From assembly GCF_009730915.1 (NCBI RefSeq), contig NC_052488.1, forward strand, positions 21,818,305 to 21,882,304: a stretch of DNA of 64,000 nucleotides. Reading direction: 5' to 3'. The stretch comes from Dioscorea cayenensis subsp. rotundata (lineage: Eukaryota > Streptophyta > Magnoliopsida > Dioscoreales > Dioscoreaceae). Positions 1 to 12,295 of this stretch are shown piece by piece. Under the pieces are notes generated by a model. The model was given only the letters and a program-made list of their open reading frames with translations, ran no database searches and had not been told where the DNA came from. Position numbers and translations under genes: made by a program. Within the stretch, counting starts at the first letter, position 1. Each line of letters opens with the position of its first letter.

Positions 1-70
1 TTATAAAATATGAATTAAATTAAAATCTCTAACTATTAAGGTAAACTAAGAGTATTAAGCAAAATGGCAC

Positions 71-73
<3 letters not shown>

Positions 74-108
<35 letters not shown>
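74..108. repeat. (GA)n microsatellite
   Basis: About 17 uninterrupted GA units. The surrounding 1-1394 stretch is AT-rich and shows no coding sequence I can support; it lies downstream of the LBD gene. Confidence 0.95.
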
Positions 109-112
<4 letters not shown>

Positions 113-1394
113 TAATAAAGCAGAGCAACCAAGCAAAAAAAAACAAAAGAGTGATTATAATGGGATTGCTATTATTAAGATTAAAAAATAAAAATAAAAT
201 AACTAGAACATCATTTGGCATGCACTGATATTGAAGTTTTGTCTCTAATAGCAGAAACTAAATTACATATAAATAATTACTCTTACAAAAAAAAATGATG
301 GTATATTAATTTTTCCAAATCATTGAATATTTGACCGTAATTTATCAATATTTATTTTTTAAAGAATTCATATAAATAAATAAGAATAACATATTAGAAT
401 ATTATAAAAGATCCCACAAATTCATAAAAGTAACATCACATCAATACTCAAAATGCAAGAAACAAGACAATGAAGACATTAGAGTGAGATATTGAAGGAG
501 AGTGTCATTATCAATGATTTGAACAAAACAGAGATGTTTTAATAATAAATGTATTTTTTTTATAATAATTATCTCTTTTTTAAATCACTGGAGGTTGCTT
601 GGTGTGATCTGATGGATGGGTGTGATTCTACTGTGTTTGTTTGCTTGCCATTATGTTCTCATATTGAACCTCTTATTGACAAAAAAGAAAATTTTTTATA
701 AAAAAAATATTTTCACCGAATTTGATCGCTAAAAATAGATTGGCCTTGTGGCTTTTTAATTCTACTATATGTGGTCATGCTATTAATATTTTTATACTTA
801 CCTTTTTTTTTTAATTAAACAAAATACCTTTTCTCCATTATTTAAAAAAAAAATCCTTTAATGGTATTTCAATGTTTGAAAGGACAGTAAAAGATTCTTT
901 AAATCAGGATTGATCACATTTAATTAGTTTCTCAAAATAAAAAGAAACAACTAGAAAAATACATACCTAAACAATAAAAACACTGAGATAAGATTATATT
1001 TTAGTTACATGAAGGACGCGGTCAGAACAGGGACTAAAATTGAATTAAATAGTAACTAAGAAAAAGACAAAGGCATTAAAGTGTTCATGACTCATGCTTT
1101 AATTAAATGCCAACAGATTTGAGTGCTTGTTTGAAACCCACTTATAGGCAAAGACAAGTAGTTTGTTCAGGAAGCAGGACACAAAACCCTAATTTACTCA
1201 ATATCCCACATGCAAAGGTTGACTCCATTAATCCAACAGCAAATCAAAGTTAATGGAACTGATCTTCTTTCACACTTCCCTTTCCATATTTTCAAGATAT
1301 CTTCTTGAAAAGCTGATGCTGTGCAGTACCAAGGAAATTAAGAAGAAGAAAAAAAGGAAACAGTAATGCATTAGAAAAAGAACTCCAAAAAGTT

Positions 1395-2214
1395 TTATGT
1401 CCAAAGAGACTCTCTCTTAAGAGGCTCCTGAGATACATTGCTGGAAGAAGGGAAGTTGATGAACTGAGGAAGTGATGCAAGGTTGTTGTGCATAATAAAG
1501 GACTTGTCATCAGGTTCCATGGGCATTTGCTGGTTCTCTAAAGGATTCTCTTGTTGCATCTGAATGCAAAGGATCTCAGCCTGAGCCACTGCAAGTTGCA
1601 TTTGAAGCTGGGATACTTGATTTTGAAGGTAAGAGATGGCACCAACACAGCCATAAACAGGGTCTCTCATCCTTGCGTTTGCTTCATAAACAAGGCTGCT
1701 AACTGCATCAGCTCTTTGATGAACAGGAAGTTCCTAAAAGAGTGAAAAAGAGGGAGAAATAAGACTTGATATACATGACTGATCATTTTGATATGTATTT
1801 AATCTAATCTAATCTAATCTAATCTAATCAATCAGTGTATGTTTAGACAAAGAATTCATTTGAATTAAAGCATGCATATGCAGTGATCATTGAATAATGA
1901 TTTGAGTCTTTTTTTCTTTTTCTTTTTGTCTCAGAAATTCCTGTTAGAAAGAGAACTTCAGGAAAAAGCACAGATTTGAATCTATTTGAAGATTTTTTTC
2001 ACAGATAAACCTCATAATACAAATACATAAACGACGCAGAGAGAGAAAGAGAGAGGACCTGCAGCATCTTGCTAACGTTGCTGGCACCAAAAACCTTGTG
2101 AACAATTGCAAACTTGTGAGGATCATCGGAAGGGAAAAAAGGAGCAAAGATGCAGTCTTTGGCACATCGTCTCCGGAGGAGTTTGCATGAAGCACATGGA
2201 GAGTTTCCGCCCAT
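1395..2214 (-). CDS. LBD12: LOB-domain (LBD) transcription factor, LBD12-like, two exons
   Basis: Class I LATERAL ORGAN BOUNDARIES DOMAIN protein, a plant-specific nuclear DNA-binding factor of organ-boundary and lateral-organ development. Exons are 2214-2059 and 1733-1395 with a 325-bp GT..AG intron (phase 0), giving 164 aa. Residues 8-22 form the C-block (CASC...RRRCAKDC, pattern CX2CX6CX3C). The GAS block follows (FAIVHKVFGASNVSKMLQELP region), and the second exon carries the leucine-zipper-like coil (YLQNQVSQLQMQLAVAQAEI). The intron falls inside the GAS region, as is usual for this family. The start chosen is the ATG at 2214, because the codon before it is GTG. The C-terminal tail (about 50 aa) is family-variable. 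From memory of the family the LOB domain is closest to LBD12/ASL5; the subgroup is an inference, class I membership is secure. Confidence 0.9.
1801..1829. repeat. (AATCT)n microsatellite in the LBD intron
   Basis: Five exact AATCT units plus a partial copy, inside the LBD intron. Confidence 0.9.
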
Positions 2215-2324
2215 CACTTAATACCTGTTGCAAAGGGGAATCAATGAAGTAGAGATGGATAACTATGATATGATGGTGTTGGTTGCAAAGGAGAACCGGG
2301 GATCAAGATGAAGATGGATGTACT

Positions 2325-2333
2325 TATTTATAG
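2325..2333 (-). promoter_or_regulatory. TATA box of the LBD gene
   Basis: CTATAAATA on the minus strand, 111 bp upstream of the LBD start codon. It is the only well-formed TATA motif in the near upstream region, so transcription probably starts about 30 bp downstream, around 2295. Confidence 0.5.
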
Positions 2334-3512
2334 TAAAAGCTAGGAAAGGTAGGTGAGTTTGCCATAACTAAGCCAAGTAATATATATAATTATATACGGC
2401 AAATCCTTAGGGTTTCAAGAAGCTACCAAATAATTATATATGGCTATCACTGATTATTACAACCAGAGAAAGTCTTGTAACCATACATAATATATGAATA
2501 AAATTTCCACATTTTTAAAGAAGTGAACAGAAGTTTAATGATTAGAAATCTTAATAAGTTCCAATTCAAACAATGCTCATTCAAATGAGATTTAAACCCA
2601 AAATGCATTATCAGTATGTGTTTGCATGTGATAGAACAATATTTCAAAGACTAACCATTATCATCAATTATTTTTCTGATCAAAGTCTCTACAGATTCTG
2701 TAAATACACATGAACTTCACATTCATGTTCATCAATAGTAGCAAAAATCAAGCCTCTCTTTTCATGGTTCACATGTTATTCAAAGTAATCAAGGAGAGCT
2801 ACAATTAAGTAATGATATCTTGGTTCTTCTTCTAATGCACTAAACCTAGCATATGGTTGGCATTTTCCAGGAAAAAAACAAAAAAGTCCACATGAGTAGC
2901 CCTCATTGCAAAGCAAGAGATTAAGGAGTGTCTCCATTTAAATTTCAAATCCTTGACGTACGAATTTTAAGTACACCCAAAAATAAAAAGAAAAAGAAAA
3001 AAGAAACCTATATATATATCTCTATAGATTTTATAATCAACTGACAGCCTAATATCAAACTTTGATCACATGTTGTTCTATAGATATTCAACGCCACAAT
3101 GCAAATGCAACCAAAGCTAGTCCAAAAAAACAGAAGAGAAAACTCAAAAGGCTTAAAAAAAATAAAGCAAGGCATTTAGAGATCTTTCTGAGAATCATGT
3201 CGTACATCGTGCAAAATGAGGCGGTGAGGCTACGAAACAGTTCTGATTGGAAATGAAGAGAAAACAAATGGTTATCATGTTGACTGTCACTAAGACGCGT
3301 GAATAGGCCATAGGCGGGCTGCTGCTAACTAAAGTTCATAAGACCACCTCTTTCTCTCTCTAACAAAACTCTATCTAGCTTTGCCACCACGTTCCCCTTT
3401 GACTCTAATTTCTCCATCTCACGAAGATAGAGAGTGGATGATTAGAATAATTCTAGTTTTATATATAGTTAATTAATGTGTGGACATTTAATTAGGGTTT
3501 GATAACGACGAA

Positions 3513-3595
3513 AAACCCTAACCCTAGAAGAGAAAAAGAAGGGCTCAACGTGAATGTTTGTTCAGAGACATTCACGTGGTCACGTCTATAAAAAT
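3513..3595 (+). promoter_or_regulatory. Orphan promoter-like cluster (telo-box, hairpin, TATA)
   Basis: A double telo-box (AAACCCTAACCCTAG, 3513-3527) is followed by a 10-bp inverted repeat (ACGTGAATGT, 3548-3557, against 3568-3577) that creates a CACGTG core. A TATA-like TATAAAAA lies at about 3588-3595. No protein gene follows on the plus strand. It may serve a noncoding transcript or be chance. Confidence 0.25.
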
Positions 3596-3865
3596 GGAGA
3601 CGACGAGGTGTGATTCCTCCACAGCAATAAATTTGCGTATGCTCATGGGTTTTGGTGTGGTGGGTGTCTAGCAAGAATAGTAGAATGAAAGATGGATCCA
3701 ACTTCTCATGCATTGTAAGGACATGAACCATAATTGGGTCTCCATGCCGCAGTGTTAGAAATGAACTCTATCATTGGTCCCACATAGACAACGATAATTG
3801 GTGGCAAGCAACTTTCAGGTGAGTACCGGAAACTATTTAGAGTTTGAAAATAATGGCTAAATGGT

Positions 3866-4114
3866 ATGCATGCATCTATGCGATTTATAAATAATATATA
3901 TATACATATAATTAGAATAGTTTCTCCATAAAATTATTATTTTATATACAACCACTATTTGATCCATTGACAATACCACTAATGAAGAGACGGGATGCAT
4001 GCTTCTATGCAATTCATAAATATTATATATATTAATATATATATATATAATTAGATTAGTTTCTGCAAAAAAAAATTATTATTTTATATGTAATCACTAT
4101 TTGATCCATTGGCA
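3866..4114. repeat. Tandem duplication, about 129-bp unit
   Basis: The stretch starting ATGCATGCATCTATGC at 3866 recurs in diverged form at about 3996, with the same order of motifs ending in TTTGATCCATTG. The copies differ by substitutions and by AT-tract length. Confidence 0.75.
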
Positions 4115-7100
4115 GATCAAAAGCGAGTTTAAATTCTAACAATAAAAAGCATAAATTTAATTAAACTCAACTCCTTGCTATACTTGTCTATGACATGTGA
4201 CTTGTCCACATTTATTAAAAAATAAATATTATTTTATATATTTGTATTTTGACATGCAGACTCCCTCTTTTATATAATGTTATTCCATGTTGGTGTATGT
4301 CAATGTATTTAAGTTTTTTTTTTTCAGTTAATACATATTCAAATTCTATTTCTTGTAACATTAGTATGGTTCATCAATCTACTTTATATTGTCTATTGTT
4401 CGTCTTTTTACATTTTTAAATATAGTGTAGTCTATTCACTTTTATATAAGAAAAAACTTTATATTGCCTATTTAATGATAGATCTATTGTTTTCTCTCTT
4501 CCTAAGGCAAACACAGGCAGAGGATACATTAGATTGGGGGGAGAAATGAATGGCTCGTGGTTTTCTTCTAAAATGGCTTTTATATTCATAATAATAGAAC
4601 TATCACCTGTCACCTTCGAACAATTCAACACAATAATGCAATTTAAACCTAAAGGTATACACAGTTTGAATTAAACCTTTCCAGCTTTCTAATATTCTAC
4701 AAGTTTTTCTTGTTCTAATGCACATGTGACGTCAGAGATTTCTTCTATGTCAAATTGAGCAGCCAGTTTAACAAAAAAAAAAATCAGACTTCTCACATCC
4801 CCGGGCCAAGCAATTTGAATTATTTTCTATATAAATAGCAAAAGAAAGGGACTCTCTAACCTAATTATGAAAAAAAAAAACGCATGCCATATTGCTATTC
4901 AAACAAGCGTACACGTAGAAAATAAGTAACTACACATACTAGCATCAATACTAATATTAATATAAATAATATCTCTGTCCTCGGATTCCACCCAAGAAAC
5001 AGAGAGTCAAGTGTGACACCAATCAAAGGCTTATCACATCAAGGTATCTTATCCGACTTACACGCTTCACCCCATTCTCTTGTAAGCGTGACAAAGTAAA
5101 GATATGCAGGGGCAACATGCATGCAAAACCAATTGCCTATCTTGAACTGCAAAGTCTGATTAATAAATCAGCAAGCAAAACAGAAAAGAGTGGGAGGGCT
5201 CTTAATTGTCCGACATCCAATTAAAGCCTAGAGATTATAAAAAAAGCAACCCATTACGAGGGGATGAAAAACAAATGGAGTGTTGAACTGGTCTCTATTA
5301 CCCAAGTCTCATGGCCATCTCTAATGCAATTAATGCTCTCACATGAGTCTCAAACTCCCCGCTCATCCTCCCTTCTCTTCCAAGGAAAAAAAGCACTATG
5401 TTTCCATAAAATAAGAGGGTCACTGGTGTTGAAAACCAGTGCTGTGTGTTATTCTAGCCCTTAGCATGCTAGTGCATTGGAGTTTGAATTAAGAAAAAGA
5501 GGAGAAACAGACATCTTTTGCTATCTTGGAGAGAGGGTGGAAAAGAAAAACATGCGTGCTCCAATGCATGCATTGAATGGAGATTCGTTTCTTCAACTAA
5601 TGCAAATGATTTTCCTACAAAATAATGGATGTGGCTTAAGAAGAGGCTTTGACATTGTAAATGTGATGCAATGGTGCAATGAGATAAAACAAAGACAAAG
5701 ACAAACCGCATCTGGAGTGTCAGCGTCGGCACCGGCACACTGGTAATGGCATGACTGAAGAGTGGGACCATGTCCTAGGTCCAAGGCTTCCAAACGTGTA
5801 TAGCTCCATAAGCTCCCTGTTTCTGATCAACTGATATCTTGATAGGTAAAAAGAATTAGAAAAACTTCATCAATAAAGAGTTAATGCAGGAATTTGAAAT
5901 GAAATTCTATTTCCAGTCTTTTTGGTAATCAATAGCATTCCTCTTTGAACAATTAAAGAGGAACATTAGTGGCTGTAGAATGAAATTAATGTCAGAAAAA
6001 GCATACATAATGGATGGGAGACCATAAAAATAAATAAAAACATGTGAAAAGAAAAACATCTTACCTTGCTTGAGTTTACTTTTAAGACCGTCGCAAATTC
6101 TACAATTGAATGCTCATTTTGGTTAAAAAATCGAGTTTATAACAAATATTAATTTTTGTAAGATAAAAATGACACCCTTGGTAGTGTAATCTTTCGCGCC
6201 AGCAAAGATAACAAGCTAAGACATTTCTACAGGCAATAACTGATAAACAAAAACCATAAGATGAAGGATGAAGAATAGCACATAAGGGATAACGTATCAC
6301 AAATATAGGGCCTGACCAGCTAGATGTGTCTTCAAGCATCTGGTTTGAGACCAATCAAAAGAAAGAAAACAACAGATTAAGCTATTAAAGTTTCATGAAA
6401 CAATCTAAGCATTTGTATTAATCTTGCATTACCAACGGAAGTCTCTGAATTCATGCATGTGCATCCAAGGTTTAACAGTGGCCAGTCACTCAAAAGCCAT
6501 TAATGTTGTTAAAAAGGCCAGCCAGTTGAAGAAATACAAGTGCAAATTGATATAACAATAAATTGTTCGGTGGTCGAAAAGGTAACATCCAGAAATTGAG
6601 TCTTATGAGCATTAGAATAGAGCTCTGGTTCATCTCCCTGAGGACTCAGTAAAATGGTTCCAAGAACGCCATGAAAATTCAATAGTAGATGAATATCACA
6701 AAAATTTCAACAGACATTATTTTTCTACTAAGGATGTACATGTCTGTGATGTAGAAATTTGTAGAGAACCTACAGTCACATGACTGAATTATTTACTAAG
6801 ACAATGTTATCTTCGACATCTAGGGGAAAAGTAGTAGAATATAACAAGACGCCTCATTTGGGAGGGAAGCAGCACGCAGATAATAACTTGATAAACTGGC
6901 TTAGTAACAAAATACAGGAAAGGGAATACTGCCAAGTAAGTCCAGCGTTATTAGGAACTAAAGATATATTTGCTTAAGGATATCTTATTACTAAACATGT
7001 CACTATTTTCCACAATAACAGGGAGAAATAGTCAGAGACAACTCGAGTACATAGAAGATAAAAGTTGATTTGTTACCAAAAAGTGCAGCACTTTACACCA

Positions 7101-7706
7101 AACTTCCAAGAAAATCCTTCTCATTCATATTCTAAAAGATTTTAAAAAGCATTGACCGGATACCGATAGACTTCCATCCAGATGCTAGCCATAAAAGCTG
7201 ACTGCTGTTGGTAAAAGCGAGGGAAACAAGATTAGTCTTTTGATGCTAATGCATCCTCTAAAATTCAAAAGATATCAGAGATGGGGTAAGAAGCTAAAAA
7301 AAAATGTAAAAAGTTTGGAACTTCATCAAATGGGGCCATAGTCAGTCCAGGAAGCGGGGCTGGAAAATAAAATATCCCCTGACTTATATTCTAAATAAAA
7401 TATTATACCCAGGCTGGGCTTGGGCTAGTGAGTGCCCCGGAATTAACCACTAAATTTACAGCCCTGAGGATGGACCTAAGCTATGATTTCAGAACTTGAA
7501 CATCTAACAGTATAATTCAAGAGAAATGAAGCTCTGATCCTGATAATATTTGTCTCAATCAGAAGAATCATAACAGAAAGCAAAAAACAGGAGTATCAAT
7601 AGAAAGTATACACTTCAGACTCAGATTACCAGAAGGATCACATGTCCAGGAACTCTTATAAAGCATTGGCCTACCCTTGAAATGTAAAAATGAGAAAAAC
7701 TTTTTG

Positions 7707-9825
7707 CTAGTTTAGTGGAACTTCTTGACTTCGACAGAGTTTTTTCAGGCTCCGATTCTTAATGCCCCTTCTGAACATATAACTTGCAGCGTTTCTTTTC
7801 TCTTTTAAGCACAAACTGCTGCCTTGATCTTTCAATTTTCTTTTCAAATACTCCGTTGCTTGCGTTTGAACTGACAATCCAAAAAGGTGATCCAAAGAAT
7901 GAACATAATAGTTTTGAAGTTCCAATTTCATTAAAAATGAAAAAAGTAACACTGCATGTAGAAAATCATAAAAAGTGAGACCATAGACCCTTTAAAAATT
8001 CACCAGTGAATACATGCTTCACTAACATGATAAAACATGCTTTTTAAGAAGAGTATGTATGCCATAAATAAACAATACTATTTTAAAAGGTAAGAACTAA
8101 CATCCAGCCAAAAAATGATTATTTAACCAAGACTTGATTTGCACGTGTTTTTGCTAAGCATGCCTGTGGGTATCACCCCCTCTCCTATATAACTACGCCA
8201 TAATTTCTTGAACTATATACCATTTAACTTCCCGTATCATTATGAATTTCTTCACCAAGATTGAAATGTAGCTTTGGCTTGGTGAAGATCTATTTATCAA
8301 TTGCCAAAAGTATTATAACTGTGATAGAGCTGGTATGCTTATGGAATCACCCACTCTGCCTTAACCCACTTTTCTTATTCTACACTGCAAAATTTCTTTG
8401 CCGTGCATGACATCAGTGCCATGATGAGAAGTCTTGTAACAGTGCAATGTTTGTAAGAGCAGGCCACCTACTCAATATCCAGGAAATTAGCAATTGGGAA
8501 ATGCTAAGTTCAATGTTTTGTAAACATAAGTTTGTAAACTTGGATTTCAACTCAAGTTATACGTACCAGAATGTGAAGCAATCAATGCCCTGGCCATGTC
8601 TCTAAGCTTTGTTACTGTGCTGACCATTTGGACATTAGTGACGAGATTGCCATGTTTAGAATCTACATTTCTATCAGGTTGAGCACATGAAAGTGCATTT
8701 TCAAATCCCTGCAGATATTTAACAGAATGAGAAAAAGGAAAACACACATTGATTATGTGGCAAAAGATCTATTTGGAATGAAAAGACTGAAACAAGCTCC
8801 ATGTAAGTCACGAGCAGATGAGCAAAAGACCTTAACAGCAATATTTATGCCTAGTAATTAAAATGACTGGGGAAGATGGATTTATAGTGTATCCCAGATG
8901 TAATGACACATAATGGTTCGAGCTCATAGATATTGTTGTTAAGCTCTTATACATTTTTGACGAAAAAATTCAAGCCATTTTCACTGATGTAAGAACAAAT
9001 AAATCTTCTGAATAAAGTATCTTTCTAGTATAATTTCAATATATAACCAATGCCATTGTTAAACAATCATTCAAGCACAGAATAAGACTAGCATTAAAAG
9101 GCAGAGAATAAAAAGACATGATTGACTAATTCAGGTATTCATATAAGGATGTTTCAGTGACAAGTGACAAGAATTTGACCTTCACAGCGATAGCATAAAA
9201 TCCATTATCAAGTGAATCCTTGCCAAAAGTTAGCCATTCTTCAAAAGAAACTCGCAGGGAGTGATCATCTTCACCATTGTTAGAATCCCGAAGGACCAAA
9301 GCCTCATACTTCAATGCCAAGCAACTCTATGAAAACAATATCAACATAAACGCATCAATAAACACACTAGAACAAGCTTAGTAGACAAGAAATTTAGAAA
9401 GAATATGAGAAGAAGGCTCACTTCCACATCTCCCACAACAGCAAAAGCCTTAACAAAGAAATCCACAATTCCAAGCTTCAGATCGGTGCTACTATCTGAA
9501 ATCTCCCCCAAAACAGATGTGGCTTCTGATTTCAAGAGATCTCGCAATGCCGCTCTCGTCTTCACCAGAGATCTCACGTCTCTGGCCACCAGAATTGATT
9601 CCAAAGCCCAGAGCGTCTCACTTCCAAAACTAAAACAGGATCGAGGGTTTCCCGATATGAAATGGAGATCAGATCATGGATCGTAGGGAAATCGAGATGG
9701 ATTTGGGAAATTAGGGCAGAGATGTACCTTCGATTTTGGAGAGTGGAGCGGAGGAAGGCGATGCTCTCCCTGACATCTCCCACGGGGATTGCTTGGAGAT
9801 GAGAACGGATTCCTTTTCCCGCCAT
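7707..9825 (-). CDS. DFO: Protein DOUBLE-STRAND BREAK FORMATION (DFO) homologue, meiotic
   Basis: Plant-specific protein needed in Arabidopsis for meiotic DNA double-strand breaks that start recombination; it acts in the meiocyte nucleus and its biochemical role is not known. Five exons: 9825-9728, 9629-9422, 9326-9180, 8708-8567 and 7870-7707. All introns are GT..AG, phases match, and the sum is 759 nt or 252 aa. Family-like stretches are ESILVARDVRSLVKTRAALR, DFFVKAFAVVGDVESCLALK, EEWLTFGKDSLDNGFYAIA and the C-terminal VQTQATEYLKRKL. The start is the ATG at 9825; an ATG just upstream is stopped after two codons. Recognition rests on memory of the family; a better-supported paralogue is not known to me. 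No other gene lies close, so context adds nothing. Confidence 0.78.
9814..9823 (+). promoter_or_regulatory. E2F-like site overlapping the DFO start codon
   Basis: TTTTCCCGCC on the plus strand matches the plant E2F consensus TTTSSCGC. It overlaps codons 1-4 of DFO, so coding constraint alone could explain it. Confidence 0.25.
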
Positions 9826-9859
9826 TACCGCACCATGGTCGGGGCTGAAATTTTTTTTA

Positions 9860-11088
9860 AAATTTTTAATTATTTTATTTTGAAAACTATTTTTTATTCT
9901 TTATTTTTTATTAATTTTTTAATGACATATAATTTCTATTTTTTCTTATAAAAATTGAATTTATTTTATTTTATTTTTTAATATATTCGACACCCCCTAA
10001 AATCTTGATTTAGTAATAAATTTGTGATTTATTTTTTTTAAAAAAAATATATATATTAATTTAGTTTTATTAGCCTTATTTGATTGTGGTTCTTAATTTA
10101 TAATTACATTTTTTTCATATTTACAAATTACCCAAGTAAATGCAATTTATGGTAAACTGTATTTATACAATTTTAATTATATGTTACTCCAAATTTAAAT
10201 TATTTTCCATTACTTCAAACGCCACATATAGTGAAAATATTGTAACTAAGCATTCCGCATTAGACCATGAAGTAACTAATTACATAGCCACTCACTTAAC
10301 AAGAGATTCAAATTCATTCTTCTTGTTTTCTCATAGAAATGTGAGCAAAGGTACTTGAACTCTTAATTTTTGACTTGACAAAAAAAAAAAAAAATTATTA
10401 ACTTCACAATAAGATGTGATTAATATGTCTCAAATTATTCATTTAAAATTGTTGGATTTTTTAAAAGTAGAGAAAAAAATTAACAAGTTAATGATGGTAC
10501 TAGCTTATTAGTACAAGATTCCATGTGTAAATAAAAATAAATGGTTAAATTTTCGTTACAAATAGAGAGCATACACTTTTAACATATGGCTTATTCGCTT
10601 TAAAAAACAACGGTAGTTATAACGTATTAGCATTGAGTCCATATATATGTGAAGATGGAGTCAAACCCTTGTTGCAGGGCTAGGACGCGTAATATACTTT
10701 GAAAGCATATGCTTACATGACCGATGAATGATTATTCTATTTTATAAAAATGAAAAACATATTAAAAAAACAACAATAATAATGTCAGTACGTGGGTGAT
10801 GCACACAAGATGCCTTTAGGAATTAAGAAAGATAGGAAATGTAAATATTTAGAAGAGATAAGAGAAGACCAGAATGATAAGAAGAGAAACTGAAGAGAAT
10901 TCATCATGCTTCTCTATTAATTTTATTAGATATTTGTCATCCACTTCAATAACTATCATGCACCGCATGGTAATTATAATCAACCACTAAGACTCTACTA
11001 TATGCATGCAATGTACGACTTCATGACCAAACTATAATGCGTTATATAAAATCTAATAAATGAGATGACTATAATGCATTACATCTTC
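9860..11088. other. AT-rich intergenic stretch upstream of DFO
   Basis: Very AT-rich, with no coding structure seen. DFO lies to the left and the decayed hAT-like element begins at the right edge. Confidence 0.6.
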
Positions 11089-11096
11089 TTTACTTA

Positions 11097-11850
11097 TGGG
11101 TGAGCAAAAATTGGGTATCCAATTTTTTGGATTAATAAAAATTTATCCTACCTGATTTAAATCAAATACCGAAAACCACCGGTTTAGATACCGGATATCC
11201 AAATAGAATTTTACACTTTATCGGTGGAATTTTTTATATATATAATAACATTACATTAAAAAAACAAATATAATAAATTTATAAATTAAAAAAAAATATT
11301 ATATTATATTATTCTTGACATAAAAAAATAAAAAATTATATCAATCTGAAATAATACCAAAAAAAAAATCAAATATTTTCAGAAGCACAAAATGTTTTAG
11401 CAATAATGAAACCAAAAAGAAGATGTGGGTGATGAAGGCTAGAAGAGAGGAATTAAAAGAATATATATAAATATATATATATATATTGAAGGGATTAGAT
11501 TAGGGAATTATATACCCTGTAAAATTTAAATTTATTATTATTATTATTATACATAACTCTTTAAAGTTGTTAGATTATAAATTTGGATTTTTTTCATTTT
11601 AACCCTTATGAAATTTAATTTATTAATGTATATATATTAAATTATAAATTTAGATTTTTTTACTCCATGTAAAATTTAAATTTATTAATATATATATTGA
11701 GAATCGGATTGGATTTGAGTACCTAGTTTTTATTTTTTCTCTAATTGATCCGGTTTTTATTTTAAAAATTCGGACTGGGCACCCATAAAATCTAGGTTCA
11801 AAAATCAGATATCGTATCAAATTGGATCAAATTTTTTTTTCTCACCCCTA
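11097..11850. mobile_element. Decayed hAT-like non-autonomous element
   Basis: The left end TGGGTGAGCAAAAAT and the inverted right end (TAGGGGTGAGAAAAAA when read from outside) form imperfect terminal inverted repeats. Flanking octamers TTTACTTA (11089-11096) and ATTACCTA (11851-11858) agree at 6 of 8 positions, as expected for an old hAT target duplication. The ends also share subterminal TATCC/GGATA-rich inverted text. No transposase frame is visible. The TIRs are convincing; the superfamily is inferred. Confidence 0.5.
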
Positions 11851-11858
11851 ATTACCTA

Positions 11859-12295
11859 ATGAAATAAATAAGAGGCCTATAATGTATTATATTTGCTTTA
11901 TATAATAAAATCTGAAGAGTGAGGGGGGCTTCATGCTAATGTGATTCAGATTCACAACAATGGGCCTTTGAAGGTGGTTGATGTAACAATATGTTAAAGA
12001 GTTCAGTAAGACTGTAAGATGTAATTAAAAATTACAGAGTTAATAATAGATTCATGCTATGTAAAAATTAGAAACTCTCTACAAAACAGAAAATACATTT
12101 AAAAAATAAAAAGGGATAAATCACGATAAATAAGATATTAAAAAATAAAATTGATAACTATAAGTTATCCATAAAATTACAATTTTTTAATTTTTTTTTA
12201 AATAACAAACTCGCTGCCCTAACATCAACATCACCCGCTGCCGCCTTCAAACCCTCGACCACCTCCCGCCCTCGACCCTCACCGCCGACGCAGCG
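11859..12295. other. Upstream region of RPP29
   Basis: AT-rich sequence that turns GC-rich about 80 bp before the start codon at 12296. I see no clear TATA box. Confidence 0.5.

Larger units (their letters stand above)
2340..7706. other. Gene-free stretch between LBD and DFO
   Basis: AT-rich DNA without an ORF that shows coding character, splice structure or a recognisable family. It holds a promoter-like cluster near 3.5-3.6 kb and a 129-bp tandem duplication at 3.9-4.1 kb. Short GC-richer text near 7340-7440 may be old transposon sequence. Confidence 0.6.

Noticed and set aside
3062-3256. Lysine-rich 64-codon frame
   Set aside because: Composition follows A-rich DNA; no family likeness.
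5264-5793. Several overlapping frames on both strands near 5.3-5.8 kb
   Set aside because: No codon bias, family likeness or splice structure; opposite-strand frames overlap each other.
6100-6354. 84-codon minus-strand frame downstream of DFO
   Set aside because: Considered as an extra DFO exon, but the DFO frame already ends at 7707 and the sequence has no likeness to it.
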